From NCBI GenBank assembly GCA_031296935.1, contig JAVDPD010000002.1, positions 81,001-145,000 on the forward strand: DNA of 64,000 nt, given 5' to 3'. The translations under genes and the position numbers were made by a program. Every line of letters begins with the position of its first letter. Position 1 is the stretch's first letter. The notes under the pieces were generated by a model, which saw only the letters and a list, made by a program, of their open reading frames with translations, did no database searches and was not told the origin of the DNA. Below, piece after piece: positions 50,226 through 59,272 of this stretch. The stretch is from Cerasicoccus maritimus (lineage in GTDB: Bacteria > Verrucomicrobiota > Verrucomicrobiia > Opitutales > Cerasicoccaceae).

Positions 50226-52133
50226 ATGATGCGAAACCTTTTCTTTGCCGGACTCCTCGCTCCACTTAGCCTGCTCGCGATCGCGCCAACGCCGGCTGAG
50301 CTGCGCCAATACAATGGCGCCGCTTTTGGTGCGTTTCCGGTGGAGTATCCCAGCACGCCGAGCGGGCAGTCCACCAAGATAAAGGCGTTTGGCGAATACA
50401 CCTTGGCGGATATCGACGGCGAGCTGGGTTACATTCAGTCGTTGGGCGTTAATCAGGTGAAGACCTACGCGCACGCGGTGTGGGCGCCATTCGGGCAGTA
50501 TGACCAAGGGCTTCAGCAATACATCGAAGGCTGGAATACCATCAACAGCAACCCGAACTCGACGACCGCTGCGACGCCCCTAGGGCAGTTGAATAACCCT
50601 TTCGCCAACTGGTCCTTTGCTACCGTGGGCACGAAATGGGTAATCCCGTTGGCGGCTGAACGCGGCATGGAAATGTTCGCCACGGCAAACGTGAGCAGCG
50701 GCACTTTGGCGAGCTCGCCGACTGGCGTGCCCGCGACGGTCGACATTAAATACCGCGTCAAAGGAACGCTGAAGACGATGACGGTGGACACCACTGGCTA
50801 CACCAGTGCACATTGGGATGTGGAGCTGGCGCTGGCCGCAATTGCCAATGATCGCCTGACCCTCACGCAGCCTACGACGAGCACGGGCAGTTATTCCGTG
50901 GCGACGAAGTCGGGGCAGAATCGTACTTACGTGAAGGCGCTGATCATCGGCAACGAAGTGCTTTCGACGGGCGGCATGACTGCGGCGCAGGTCAAAACGA
51001 TGGTGGCCTTTGCGAAGACGCGCCGCGACGCCTATGGGCTCACCAAGGCCGAGCTGCCGATCACCACCTGCACGAACAGCCTTGGCAATTGGCAGAATAT
51101 GCAGTCGGACGTGTTGCCCGAGATCGAGACCTATATTGTTTTCAACACCTACGGGATGCCGTTCGTGAGCGTGGGCGGCACGAATCAGGCGAGTCCAACT
51201 GGCCTGAGTACCACGAACCCCGCGAAGTCAGTTGGCGATCAAGTCATCACGAACATCCAGGCATTTAAGGCGTGGCTCGCCACGACAGCGCAGAATGGAT
51301 TGACGGTTGTGGTAGGCGAGCATGGTTACCCTTCAAAAACGGTGGCCAGCGACCCGAATGATCTCTTTAACAATACCCATGCTGGCGAGTATTACTGCGG
51401 TAGCACGAGCCCGGCATACGAAGGCGTGCTCAACGCAATTGCGGAGGAGGGCGTGCTGGCGTTTTTCTTCGAGGCCTTCGATGAGCCTTGGAAGGACTTA
51501 ACGTATCCGACCGACGGCACGGAGAATTATTGGGGCGTCGCGACGGTCAGCCAGACCGAGCGCCGCGTGCCGAGCAATATCTATGATCCCTCCACTTACA
51601 AGGTGTGGGAGTATCCGCAGAGCTACGCGCAGAAAACGAATTATTGCTCACCACTGCTGCCAGCCTCGACGCGTGACACGGATGGCGATGGCCTGACGGA
51701 TGATTTTGAAGCACAGATTGTCAATGCGCGCGTAGATGACGGCTTGCTAGGCTATGAGCATGTGCAACCAGGCGACGATTTCGATGGCGATGGCCTGACA
51801 GAAATTCAGGAGCATGGCTTGGGCACCAGCCCCGTTAGCAATGATTCCGACAATGATTTGTTCAACGACCTGACCGAAGTGAATTTTGGCTCGGACCCGA
51901 ATGATCTACGTAGCTTGCCGGTCGCGCAGGCGGCAGTCTCGGCCTTTGAGTTTCGTTTTGTGAGTGAGGCTGGCTACATCTATCAGGTCGAGTATTCGCC
52001 GAACCTCGTGATCTGGGAACCGGTAGGGTCGTCGGTCGTGGGCGACGGTGAGCGACAGAGCATCTTTGTTTCGACTGAGGGACGCAGCAAAAACCGCGAA
52101 AACTACCGCCTGGGCGTGTCGTTAGCGGAGTAA
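50226..52133 (+). CDS. GH17-like secreted glycosidase with calcium-binding C-terminal repeats
   Basis: A 635-residue exported protein. The signal peptide is MMRNLFFAGLLAPLSLLAIA. The catalytic part (~25-470) has the TIM-barrel features of GH17 beta-1,3-glucanases: proton donor E244 in IIGNEVLSTGG and nucleophile E365 in VVVGEHGYPSK, with FFFEAFDEPWKD after them. The C-terminal part has three acidic calcium-binding repeats (DTDGDGLTDDFE, DFDGDGLTEIQE, DSDNDLFNDLTE), as in thrombospondin type 3 repeats, then a beta domain. A role in breaking beta-1,3-glucans such as laminarin is likely. GH17 enzymes of this shape also act as transglycosylases. It does not group with other carbohydrate genes. 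Confidence 0.78.
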   Translation: MMRNLFFAGLLAPLSLLAIAPTPAELRQYNGAAFGAFPVEYPSTPSGQSTKIKAFGEYTLADIDGELGYIQSLGVNQVKTYAHAVWAPFGQYDQGLQQYIEGWNTINSNPNSTTAATPLGQLNNPFANWSFATVGTKWVIPLAAERGMEMFATANVSSGTLASSPTGVPATVDIKYRVKGTLKTMTVDTTGYTSAHWDVELALAAIANDRLTLTQPTTSTGSYSVATKSGQNRTYVKALIIGNEVLSTGGMTAAQVKTMVAFAKTRRDAYGLTKAELPITTCTNSLGNWQNMQSDVLPEIETYIVFNTYGMPFVSVGGTNQASPTGLSTTNPAKSVGDQVITNIQAFKAWLATTAQNGLTVVVGEHGYPSKTVASDPNDLFNNTHAGEYYCGSTSPAYEGVLNAIAEEGVLAFFFEAFDEPWKDLTYPTDGTENYWGVATVSQTERRVPSNIYDPSTYKVWEYPQSYAQKTNYCSPLLPASTRDTDGDGLTDDFEAQIVNARVDDGLLGYEHVQPGDDFDGDGLTEIQEHGLGTSPVSNDSDNDLFNDLTEVNFGSDPNDLRSLPVAQAAVSAFEFRFVSEAGYIYQVEYSPNLVIWEPVGSSVVGDGERQSIFVSTEGRSKNRENYRLGVSLAE

Positions 52134-52191
52134 AGGTGTGACTGGGAATTGCTATTATCGCAGTGGTACTTCATGCCAAGCTGAAGGCAGC

Positions 52192-53331
52192 TTAACTGTC
52201 GAGTGGAATGCTGGGGAGATTGAGGGGGCGTTTCTCATCTCCGGCCAAGTAGACCGTTTGGGACGGGAACGCGAAGTCGATGTCGGCTTCGCCAAAGGCG
52301 CGAAAAATGCGTAGGTTTAGCCATTGGCTGTGCTCCAGATAATCCCAATACTTTGGTGGCTGAAACCAGTAAATGCAGATAATGTTCAGAGAGTCAGCAT
52401 TGAGATCATTAAAATAAACACGCGGCAGCAAATCGCCTTGGTTGATGCGTTCGTTCATCTTGGTGGATTCATCGTCCTCCTTATACGCCAATAGGTCTCG
52501 GAGAATATTGACCGCTTCTTCAATTTTTTCCGGTGGAGTATCATAGGTGATGGTCACGTTCATGATACGCCGGATAAAGGGACGTTTGCCGATATTGTGG
52601 ATTGTTTTCTTATATAGTTGGCCATTGGGAATTGTAACCAGGTGGCCGTCGAGCCGCTCCATGCGCGTGCAGGTTAGGCCGACTTCGGTAATCACGCCAT
52701 CGTGGCCATCTATGTTGCAGCGGTCGCCGATTTCAAACGGCTTATTCATAAAGAGGAACACCGAGCCAAACAGGTTGCCGATGCTTTCCTGCGCTGCCAG
52801 GCCGAAGGCGAGTGAGGCAATCCCGAGTCCGGCTAGGATAGTGGTGATGTCTTTCGTGCTGATGATCTGAATGACCTGCAGGATGATGACCGCGATGATG
52901 ACCACGCGCATCGTCTTGCAAATGAGTGGTATGAGCATGGCGTCCATGCGGGTATCATCCTTTTGTGCATGTCGGTGAAGCATGAACTCTGGCACCGCGA
53001 CAAGGTGCAAAACAAGCGTCCCAAAGGATAGCACGATCAGAATTGAAGCAGCGACATCAGCAATGTGCTCCAAGTTTCCTGGGAAGATAATTAGGTTAAC
53101 ACCTATGTTGAAGCCAATTGCCATGCCAATCGCGCCCAGCGACTGACCTACGGAGCGGTAGAATACGTGGATGATGTTTTCTTCCTGATCAGAGATTCGG
53201 CTCCCGGCCTTTCTTACTGCGATCTCGCAGATCTTACCGATCACGAAGCCTATTGCTACGCAGGCGAGTGCCAGCAAGTATTGCCAAATTTTATTGCCGA
53301 GGAAGTCAGTGGTGAGGAAGTCGCTGTTCAT
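52192..53331 (-). CDS. Small MscS-family mechanosensitive channel
   Basis: A 379-residue channel with about four membrane segments. The pore helix is TTILAGLGIASLAFGLAAQE. The beta domain has MNKPFEIGDRCNIDGHDGVI and TIPNGQLYKKTIHNIGKRPF. The C-terminal domain (RVYFNDLNADSLNIICIYWF, then YWDYLEHSQWLNL and DIDFAFPSQTVYLAGD) is strikingly like that of the large channel at 321-3038, so the two are paralogues of one subgroup. It lacks the big exported N-terminal domain. ATG 53331 is chosen, as upstream codons are basic and unlike a membrane start. Confidence 0.92.
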   Translation of the reverse strand: MNSDFLTTDFLGNKIWQYLLALACVAIGFVIGKICEIAVRKAGSRISDQEENIIHVFYRSVGQSLGAIGMAIGFNIGVNLIIFPGNLEHIADVAASILIVLSFGTLVLHLVAVPEFMLHRHAQKDDTRMDAMLIPLICKTMRVVIIAVIILQVIQIISTKDITTILAGLGIASLAFGLAAQESIGNLFGSVFLFMNKPFEIGDRCNIDGHDGVITEVGLTCTRMERLDGHLVTIPNGQLYKKTIHNIGKRPFIRRIMNVTITYDTPPEKIEEAVNILRDLLAYKEDDESTKMNERINQGDLLPRVYFNDLNADSLNIICIYWFQPPKYWDYLEHSQWLNLRIFRAFGEADIDFAFPSQTVYLAGDEKRPLNLPSIPLDS

Positions 53332-53454
53332 CTGTTGATATATAAAAGTGAGGACTCGCCTTAATGCAAATTTGATTCCAAATCGGAAAAGTTCATACCT
53401 TCGCTTTGCTTTGCGCTTGGCGGTTCCGTACAATGCCTTACGTTATCCTTTACC

Positions 53455-54657
53455 ATGACTGCATTACCGACTGCTCAGCCCTGCGCGCCGTTGGAAGTTG
53501 CCGAGCTGCCCGGCGAGTTCGGCCCGGTGAGTCTTTCCGAGCTCGTGGTGCAGCGCATTTGGCTACGGCAAGACTTCATGCATGATAAATTGCGCACGCA
53601 AGGAGGGCGCAGTCTGCTTATTCGCAAACCCGGGCAGTGGAACCTCCAAGAAGGACCGGACTTTCGCGATGCCATAATCGAAATCGACGGCGAGCGAATT
53701 GACGGCGACATCGAAATACATTTCTATCCGGGGGATTGGTTTGACCACGGGCACGAGGCGGATGACGACTTCGGCCGCGTGGTGTTGCACGTGGTGGTGT
53801 TCGACGACGGTTCCCGCCCGGCCTACACTTCGCTCGGCGCGCAGCCGGAGGTGCTGGTGCTGCTGCCCCTACTCAGCCGTGATCTGGAATCCCATGCTAT
53901 GGAGGACGCGCTCCTCGCATTGGAGCGTCGCGACCACGTGGACTTGCTTGCTTTCTACTTGGGCCTCACGCCGGAAGCGCGCGTTTTTGATTTGCGTGAC
54001 CTCGCCTTCGAGCGTTGGCAGCAAAAGCGCCGCTACGCCAAGATGCGCTTGGAGCGCTTGGGCTGGCGTCTGGCCTTGCATCATGCAATGCTTGAGGTGT
54101 TGGGCTTTCGCCGCAACCGTGCGCCAATGATTGCGTTGGCTGAGCATTTTCCGCCGGAGGAGATAGTGGAGCATTCGGCAGACGAGCTGTTCGACTTCGC
54201 CCAAGGGCGCTGGAAACTTGCGGGCCTACGCCCGGCCAATCATCCACGCCGCCGTTTGGAGCAATACCAAGCGCTGCTCACGAATTGCCCGGACTGGCCT
54301 CAGGCCATGCTGCAATGGGCGGGGCTCCGCGCGAACGCAGATCCAGACGAGCTGACCTCACTCGTGCGCCGCAACTCTGGCTTCACTGCCTTGCGCGCCG
54401 AGTTGGCGGACGGCATTTTGGCCAGTTTCTTGACTGGACCACGGCTCGATACGCTGGTGGTCGACGCCTTGCTCCCTCTCGCATCCGTTGAGACCGGACG
54501 TGACTTGTTTGGTCTGTGGCATCACTGGATGGCGGGTGATTCGCCAGCGGCGCTTCTGCAATTCCTGCGGGAGGCGGGAGTTTGCCATTCCAGGCAGCCG
54601 CGTTGTAATGGCCTGCTTCAGGGGGCGCTTCAGCGCTTCTTTACGAGTGGTTTATGA
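53455..54657 (+). CDS. DUF2851 family protein
   Basis: A 400-residue cytoplasmic protein. Family features: SELVVQRIWLRQDFMHDKLR, VRKPGQWN-type (here LIRKPGQWNLQEGPDFRDAI), DGDIEIHFYPGDWFDHGHEA and VVLHVVVFDD, then a C-terminal helical part with GFRRNRAPM and RPANHPRRRLEQ. DUF2851 proteins occur in Bacteroidetes and Verrucomicrobia. Their function is unknown; the N-terminal fold has been compared with nucleases. It is divergent from the channel gene. Confidence 0.85.
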   Translation: MTALPTAQPCAPLEVAELPGEFGPVSLSELVVQRIWLRQDFMHDKLRTQGGRSLLIRKPGQWNLQEGPDFRDAIIEIDGERIDGDIEIHFYPGDWFDHGHEADDDFGRVVLHVVVFDDGSRPAYTSLGAQPEVLVLLPLLSRDLESHAMEDALLALERRDHVDLLAFYLGLTPEARVFDLRDLAFERWQQKRRYAKMRLERLGWRLALHHAMLEVLGFRRNRAPMIALAEHFPPEEIVEHSADELFDFAQGRWKLAGLRPANHPRRRLEQYQALLTNCPDWPQAMLQWAGLRANADPDELTSLVRRNSGFTALRAELADGILASFLTGPRLDTLVVDALLPLASVETGRDLFGLWHHWMAGDSPAALLQFLREAGVCHSRQPRCNGLLQGALQRFFTSGL

Positions 54658-54739
54658 GGCCGCCGCGTTAATTTTTTGACCCAAAACTTGTGACAACTGT
54701 CGAAGTGGATAACCTTTTGACTTAACCCAAGGCTACTCA

Positions 54740-57700
54740 ATGAAGAAATTTCTCAAAATCATCCTGATCCTCGCCGTGTTGCTCATCATCGTGGGCGTCA
54801 TTGCCGCCGTGGTCGTGACCCGCCCCGGTTTCCAAAAATCCATTTTCCTCAGCACGATGGAAGGTAAGGTGGACAAGGTGGAGGTCGGTACGCTTTCGGC
54901 TGGCACGTCCAAAGTCTCCATCCAAGCACTTGAGATCGAGCAGGCAGGCGCGCTGGTGAAACTCGGTGACCTGCAGTTGACCTATTCGCTGTGGGACTTC
55001 GTTTTCGCTAAGGAAATCCGCATCGATGAACTCGTGGTCTCAGATTTGCTCGTCGATACTACGAAAATGAAGCCCAGTGGTGATAAGGGCGAGTCTTCTG
55101 AGCCTTCAATTGAGGGTGGCGCCCCAAAATTTGGCGGCATTTTCGAAAACGCCGAGGTGCCAGTGAAGCTCTATATCGGCAAGGTTGACGTGAATGGCAA
55201 AGCCCTACTGCCCGCTCGACAAGTGGACTTCAAGCTTTCCGGCGGAGACATCGCACCCGGCCAGGAAGGCAAGCTTACGCTTAAGGGCGATCTGCTCGAT
55301 GAGACACCCGGCGCCGCCGCTGAAAGGCTCGCCTTGCACGGTGAGATCAAGCTGAACCAAACGTCAGAGCAAAAGCTAAACCGCATATCTTTTGACGGCG
55401 ACATATCTGCGAGCGGTGGCACGCTGGCTCAACCGGCTAGCCTCGCCATTGCTTTGGAGGCGGATAAAAAAGACGCGACGGAAGTCTATCAACTGAGTGT
55501 CAGTCGTGATGGGCAAGAGCTTGCAAAGCTGGAGTCCACTTTTACGCCTGCCTCGGAGTCACTCGTGGGCGGGGTGACGGCTAATGTTGACCGTGCGGCG
55601 CTGACGCCATTTCTGATGGGTGCGGATTTACCGGATTTCACGTTGATCATGGACGAGCAATTCCAACTCGACGGCAAAGCGAAGAAATTCGATGTGGTCG
55701 GCACGTTGCAGCTTGATCTGCGCAACCTCGCCCAGTGGAAGCCCGAGTTGGCCAACGTGGGTGGAGGCACGCTGAAGGCGAACTTGAAATCCACCCTTCA
55801 GACCGGGCAAATTTTATTGGAAACCCTGGACGCGCATTTTGTTACCAACAGCGGCCGCAAGCTGCTTGCGCTGGAGCTCAAGCGTAAGTTCACGATCAAG
55901 GTTGTAGATGGCAAGCCGCAGCTTGATGGCCAGTCTGGTGAGCTGCTGACTGTGGACCTGCAGAATTTGCCAGTGGCTTGGCTGAATCCATTTTTGAAAG
56001 GGACGTCTCTATCTGGCGACGAAATCACGGCCGGGATGTCGATTACGGCTCAAAGTGAGTCGGATATTAATTTGGTCGGCACGAAGCCTTTGCAGATTGG
56101 TCAACTCAGTGTGAAGCAGGGTGAAAAGCCACTTTTGAACCGTGTCGATATTGCGGTTTTGCCTCAGGCGGACCTTAGCGGTGAGCGACTGACGGTGAAG
56201 CTGGAAGATTTATCCTTGGCCAGCGGTGGCCAGCAGTTGGTGACTGGGGCGATCGTGGCTGATGTGCAGGACACCAAAACGCCAGCGGACACGACTGCGG
56301 TCAACATCAGCTTGAATGGTAATCTGGCTAAGCTACTCGAACAACCGGTGTTGGTGCCCTACGCTGGATTTGCGGGAGGCAATTACTCATTGGCAGGCAC
56401 GACTACGCCTCAGGCCGGAGAGTTGGGGCTAAATCTTACACTCGTCCTCAGTGACCTTACGCTCAAGCAGACATTCGATCAGCTCTCCACCGCGAGTCTG
56501 TCAGTGGTTGGTGCTGTGGATGGCGCTGATAGGATGGACCTCAAGGGAAAGCTGTCGGTTAAAGGAGGGTCTCTGGTTAGTGATGCAGCGCTTTCGGCCA
56601 AGGTTAATCGCAGCGATGGTAAGAACCAGTTCGATGTTGAATTGACCGGGGACATGCTAAGCATTGACCAACTACAGTTATTGGCGGCCGGTTTTAAAAA
56701 TCCTGATATCGCGAGTGATTCGGAGGCGCAGCCGGAAGTTGTTGAGCAACTCGCGAAGCCTACGGGACCAGATGAAACAGCAGCCTGGGCCGGTAATGAC
56801 GGTACGTTTGATTTAACTTACGGGCAGGTCATTTATGGAAAGACGACGCTCAAGCAATTTGTCGGTAAACTGCTAATCAATGACCAGACGCTGCGGATCA
56901 CGCCGCTGCAAGCGCAGATCAACGATGCCCCGGTCAGCGCCAAGGCGATAATTGATTTCACTGCTGGTGTGGCGAAGCCCTATGCGCTTGATACGAGCAT
57001 CGATTTACAGGGGCTCGAAGTGGGCACGCTTACCACTAAGACGGGTAAGGCGCAGGACGCCGGCATCACTGGTCCGTTTTCTTTCAAGGGTGAGGCCAAG
57101 GGCAGTGCGCCGACGCTGGGCCAGTTGGGCGACCTCGTGCTCTTCAACCTAGCGCTCAAAGGCGGACCAGGTGTGGTACGCACCGAAGGCAGCGCAGTCG
57201 GCAGTGCGGTCTCGGGCATTGGCGCTGGGCTCGGGCTTGTGACGGATATTACGAGCGCATTTGGAGTGACTGGCGTTAAGAATAATCCGGCCGTGCAACA
57301 GGTTAATGGTATGTTGGCCGCCATTAGCGAAGAAATTGTCTACGACGAGATTTCACTGGAGGCCAGCCGCAAGGAAAACCTCAACGTTAACTTGGATGAC
57401 TTCGTGCTGCTTAGCTCTAAGAACAACATGAAGTTTAAGGGCGCGGGCAAGATTACCTATCAGGAGGACGTCCCGATGACGGAACAGCCGATGGTCATTG
57501 CTGCTCAGCTGTGGACGAAGGGCAACCAGCTTAAATTGATTTCGGACCTCAAGCTCGCTGGTTCCTCGACGGACAAGGAGGGCTTTGTGGCTGGACCGCA
57601 GTTTCAGATCACCGGCACGCTGTCTGATCCGGATTATTACAGCAGTCTGGCTAGCACGATTCTGGGTAATTTGCCCAATATCGTCACTGGTTTGGTGGGC

Positions 57701-57883
57701 GGTGCTGCGGACTCAGCCACAAATACGCTTGGCGTTACTGATAGTAACGCCCAAGATTCTGGCACTGATCAATCTACAGATCAGTCTCAACCGCAGAATA
57801 AAAATCAAGAAGCCGCCCGTGCCATTGGTGGTCTTTTTCAGGGGCTTCTCAATTCCCAGCAGAAAAAAGATCAGCAAGAATAG
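54740..57883 (+). CDS. AsmA-family protein (large, membrane-anchored)
   Basis: A 1047-residue protein. One membrane helix at the N-terminus (residues ~5-28; IILILAVLLIIVGVIAAVVV) anchors a long periplasmic chain of beta strands. The AsmA-like opening VEVGTLSAGTSKVSIQALEI has its usual amphipathic pattern. The region near residue 790 (GPFSFKGEAKGSAPTLGQLG) and the following KGAGKITYQED resemble the AsmA C-terminal domain. The tail is Gln/Asp/Asn rich. AsmA, TamB and YhdP proteins form bridges for lipid between inner and outer membranes; a similar job is inferred. Confidence 0.75.
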   Translation: MKKFLKIILILAVLLIIVGVIAAVVVTRPGFQKSIFLSTMEGKVDKVEVGTLSAGTSKVSIQALEIEQAGALVKLGDLQLTYSLWDFVFAKEIRIDELVVSDLLVDTTKMKPSGDKGESSEPSIEGGAPKFGGIFENAEVPVKLYIGKVDVNGKALLPARQVDFKLSGGDIAPGQEGKLTLKGDLLDETPGAAAERLALHGEIKLNQTSEQKLNRISFDGDISASGGTLAQPASLAIALEADKKDATEVYQLSVSRDGQELAKLESTFTPASESLVGGVTANVDRAALTPFLMGADLPDFTLIMDEQFQLDGKAKKFDVVGTLQLDLRNLAQWKPELANVGGGTLKANLKSTLQTGQILLETLDAHFVTNSGRKLLALELKRKFTIKVVDGKPQLDGQSGELLTVDLQNLPVAWLNPFLKGTSLSGDEITAGMSITAQSESDINLVGTKPLQIGQLSVKQGEKPLLNRVDIAVLPQADLSGERLTVKLEDLSLASGGQQLVTGAIVADVQDTKTPADTTAVNISLNGNLAKLLEQPVLVPYAGFAGGNYSLAGTTTPQAGELGLNLTLVLSDLTLKQTFDQLSTASLSVVGAVDGADRMDLKGKLSVKGGSLVSDAALSAKVNRSDGKNQFDVELTGDMLSIDQLQLLAAGFKNPDIASDSEAQPEVVEQLAKPTGPDETAAWAGNDGTFDLTYGQVIYGKTTLKQFVGKLLINDQTLRITPLQAQINDAPVSAKAIIDFTAGVAKPYALDTSIDLQGLEVGTLTTKTGKAQDAGITGPFSFKGEAKGSAPTLGQLGDLVLFNLALKGGPGVVRTEGSAVGSAVSGIGAGLGLVTDITSAFGVTGVKNNPAVQQVNGMLAAISEEIVYDEISLEASRKENLNVNLDDFVLLSSKNNMKFKGAGKITYQEDVPMTEQPMVIAAQLWTKGNQLKLISDLKLAGSSTDKEGFVAGPQFQITGTLSDPDYYSSLASTILGNLPNIVTGLVGGAADSATNTLGVTDSNAQDSGTDQSTDQSQPQNKNQEAARAIGGLFQGLLNSQQKKDQQE

Positions 57884-57905
57884 TATCTAAGCAGTAACGA
57901 ATCAC

Positions 57906-59240
57906 ATGCCCCAAAGCCCGCGAATCCAAATCGATGAACGCCTAACGAGAGGTCCCCAGCACGAGCAAGCGTCTGCTCCATTTCACGTGATGACCAAGCC
58001 CATCGGGCCGCTGTGTAACCTCGATTGCGAATACTGCTTCTACCTCGAAAAGGAAAACCTCTTCGCATCGAACGAGCGCTTTAAGATGGACGACAAAACC
58101 CTCGAGGCCTACGTCCGCAACTACATCGAGTCTCAGCCGGAGCACAATGTCACCTTTGCCTGGCAGGGCGGCGAGCCCACGCTCATGGGCGTGAAGTTCT
58201 TCCAGAAGGTCGTCAAATTCCAGAAGCAATACGCCAACGGGCGCACCATTGAAAACGCCCTGCAGACCAATGGCACGCTGCTCAACGACGAGTGGTGCCA
58301 GTTCCTTCATGACGAAAATTTTCTCGTCGGCATCAGCATCGACGGCCCGGAAGACATCCACAATCACTACCGCGTCGACAAGAAAAAGGGCCCGTCCTAC
58401 GGTCAGGTCATCCGCGGCATCGAGCTCGCCAAAAAGCACAAGGTCGAGTTTAACACGCTGACCTGCGTCCACGCCGGCAACGTCGACAAGCCGCAGGAAG
58501 TTTACAAGTTTCTGCGCAACATAGGCAGCGGCTATTTGCAGTTTATCCCCATTGTCGAACGCCTGCCGGACAAGGATTCGCGCGACATCGGCCTTCAGCT
58601 CGCGCATCCGCCGGACTTCCGTAGCCCGCCCATCGAAAAGCGCCCGCCCGTCATGGCAGACTGGGCGGTGGACCCGCATAAGTTCGGCAGCTTCCTGTGC
58701 TCGATTTTCGACCGATGGGTCACGCGCGATGTCGGCAAGACCTTCGTGCAGATCATCGACATGTCGCTGGGCAAGTGGCTTAACATCCCCGGCGGCCTGT
58801 GTGTGTTCAGTGAGACTTGTGGCAAGGCAATGGCCATCGAGCACAATGGCGACGTCTACGCCTGCGACCACTACGTTTACCCGCGCTACAAAGTGGGTAA
58901 TGTGCTTAACCAGTCGCTGGGATCCATTGTCGATAGCGACGCGATGAAGCAGTTTGGTCAGGACAAAAAGACCGGCCTTCCGCAGCAATGCGTGAAGTGC
59001 GACGTCCGTTTCGCCTGCCACGGGGAGTGCCCAAAGCACCGCTTCACGTGGACCAAGGACGGCGAATTCGGCCTGAATTACCTCTGTCCGAGCTACTTGA
59101 AATTTTTCCGCCACATCGATCCAGCCATGCAGATCATGGCCCAGCTCTACCGCAACCGTCGCCCTCCGGCGGACATCATGCAATTGCTGAAGAAAGACCC
59201 GAAGTTGTTGGATAAGCAGCGGGTAGCCAGTCGACGCTAG
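57906..59240 (+). CDS. Anaerobic sulfatase-maturating enzyme (radical SAM)
   Basis: A 444-residue radical-SAM protein that turns the active-site Cys or Ser of sulfatases into formylglycine. The SAM cluster motif is CNLDCEYCFY (C37, C41, C44). QGGEPTLMG is typical of anSME. The C-terminal SPASM domain holds two further clusters (FSETCGKAMAIEHNGDVYAC, then CVKCDVRFACHGECPKHRF). Its sulfatase targets are not in the window. Organisms of this group often carry many sulfatases for algal polysaccharides, so one maturase would serve genes elsewhere. It follows the AsmA-like gene by 22 bases. Confidence 0.94.
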   Translation: MPQSPRIQIDERLTRGPQHEQASAPFHVMTKPIGPLCNLDCEYCFYLEKENLFASNERFKMDDKTLEAYVRNYIESQPEHNVTFAWQGGEPTLMGVKFFQKVVKFQKQYANGRTIENALQTNGTLLNDEWCQFLHDENFLVGISIDGPEDIHNHYRVDKKKGPSYGQVIRGIELAKKHKVEFNTLTCVHAGNVDKPQEVYKFLRNIGSGYLQFIPIVERLPDKDSRDIGLQLAHPPDFRSPPIEKRPPVMADWAVDPHKFGSFLCSIFDRWVTRDVGKTFVQIIDMSLGKWLNIPGGLCVFSETCGKAMAIEHNGDVYACDHYVYPRYKVGNVLNQSLGSIVDSDAMKQFGQDKKTGLPQQCVKCDVRFACHGECPKHRFTWTKDGEFGLNYLCPSYLKFFRHIDPAMQIMAQLYRNRRPPADIMQLLKKDPKLLDKQRVASRR

Positions 59241-59272
59241 TGGTGGGGGCTGCGCTAGGGAAAGTGTGTGTG

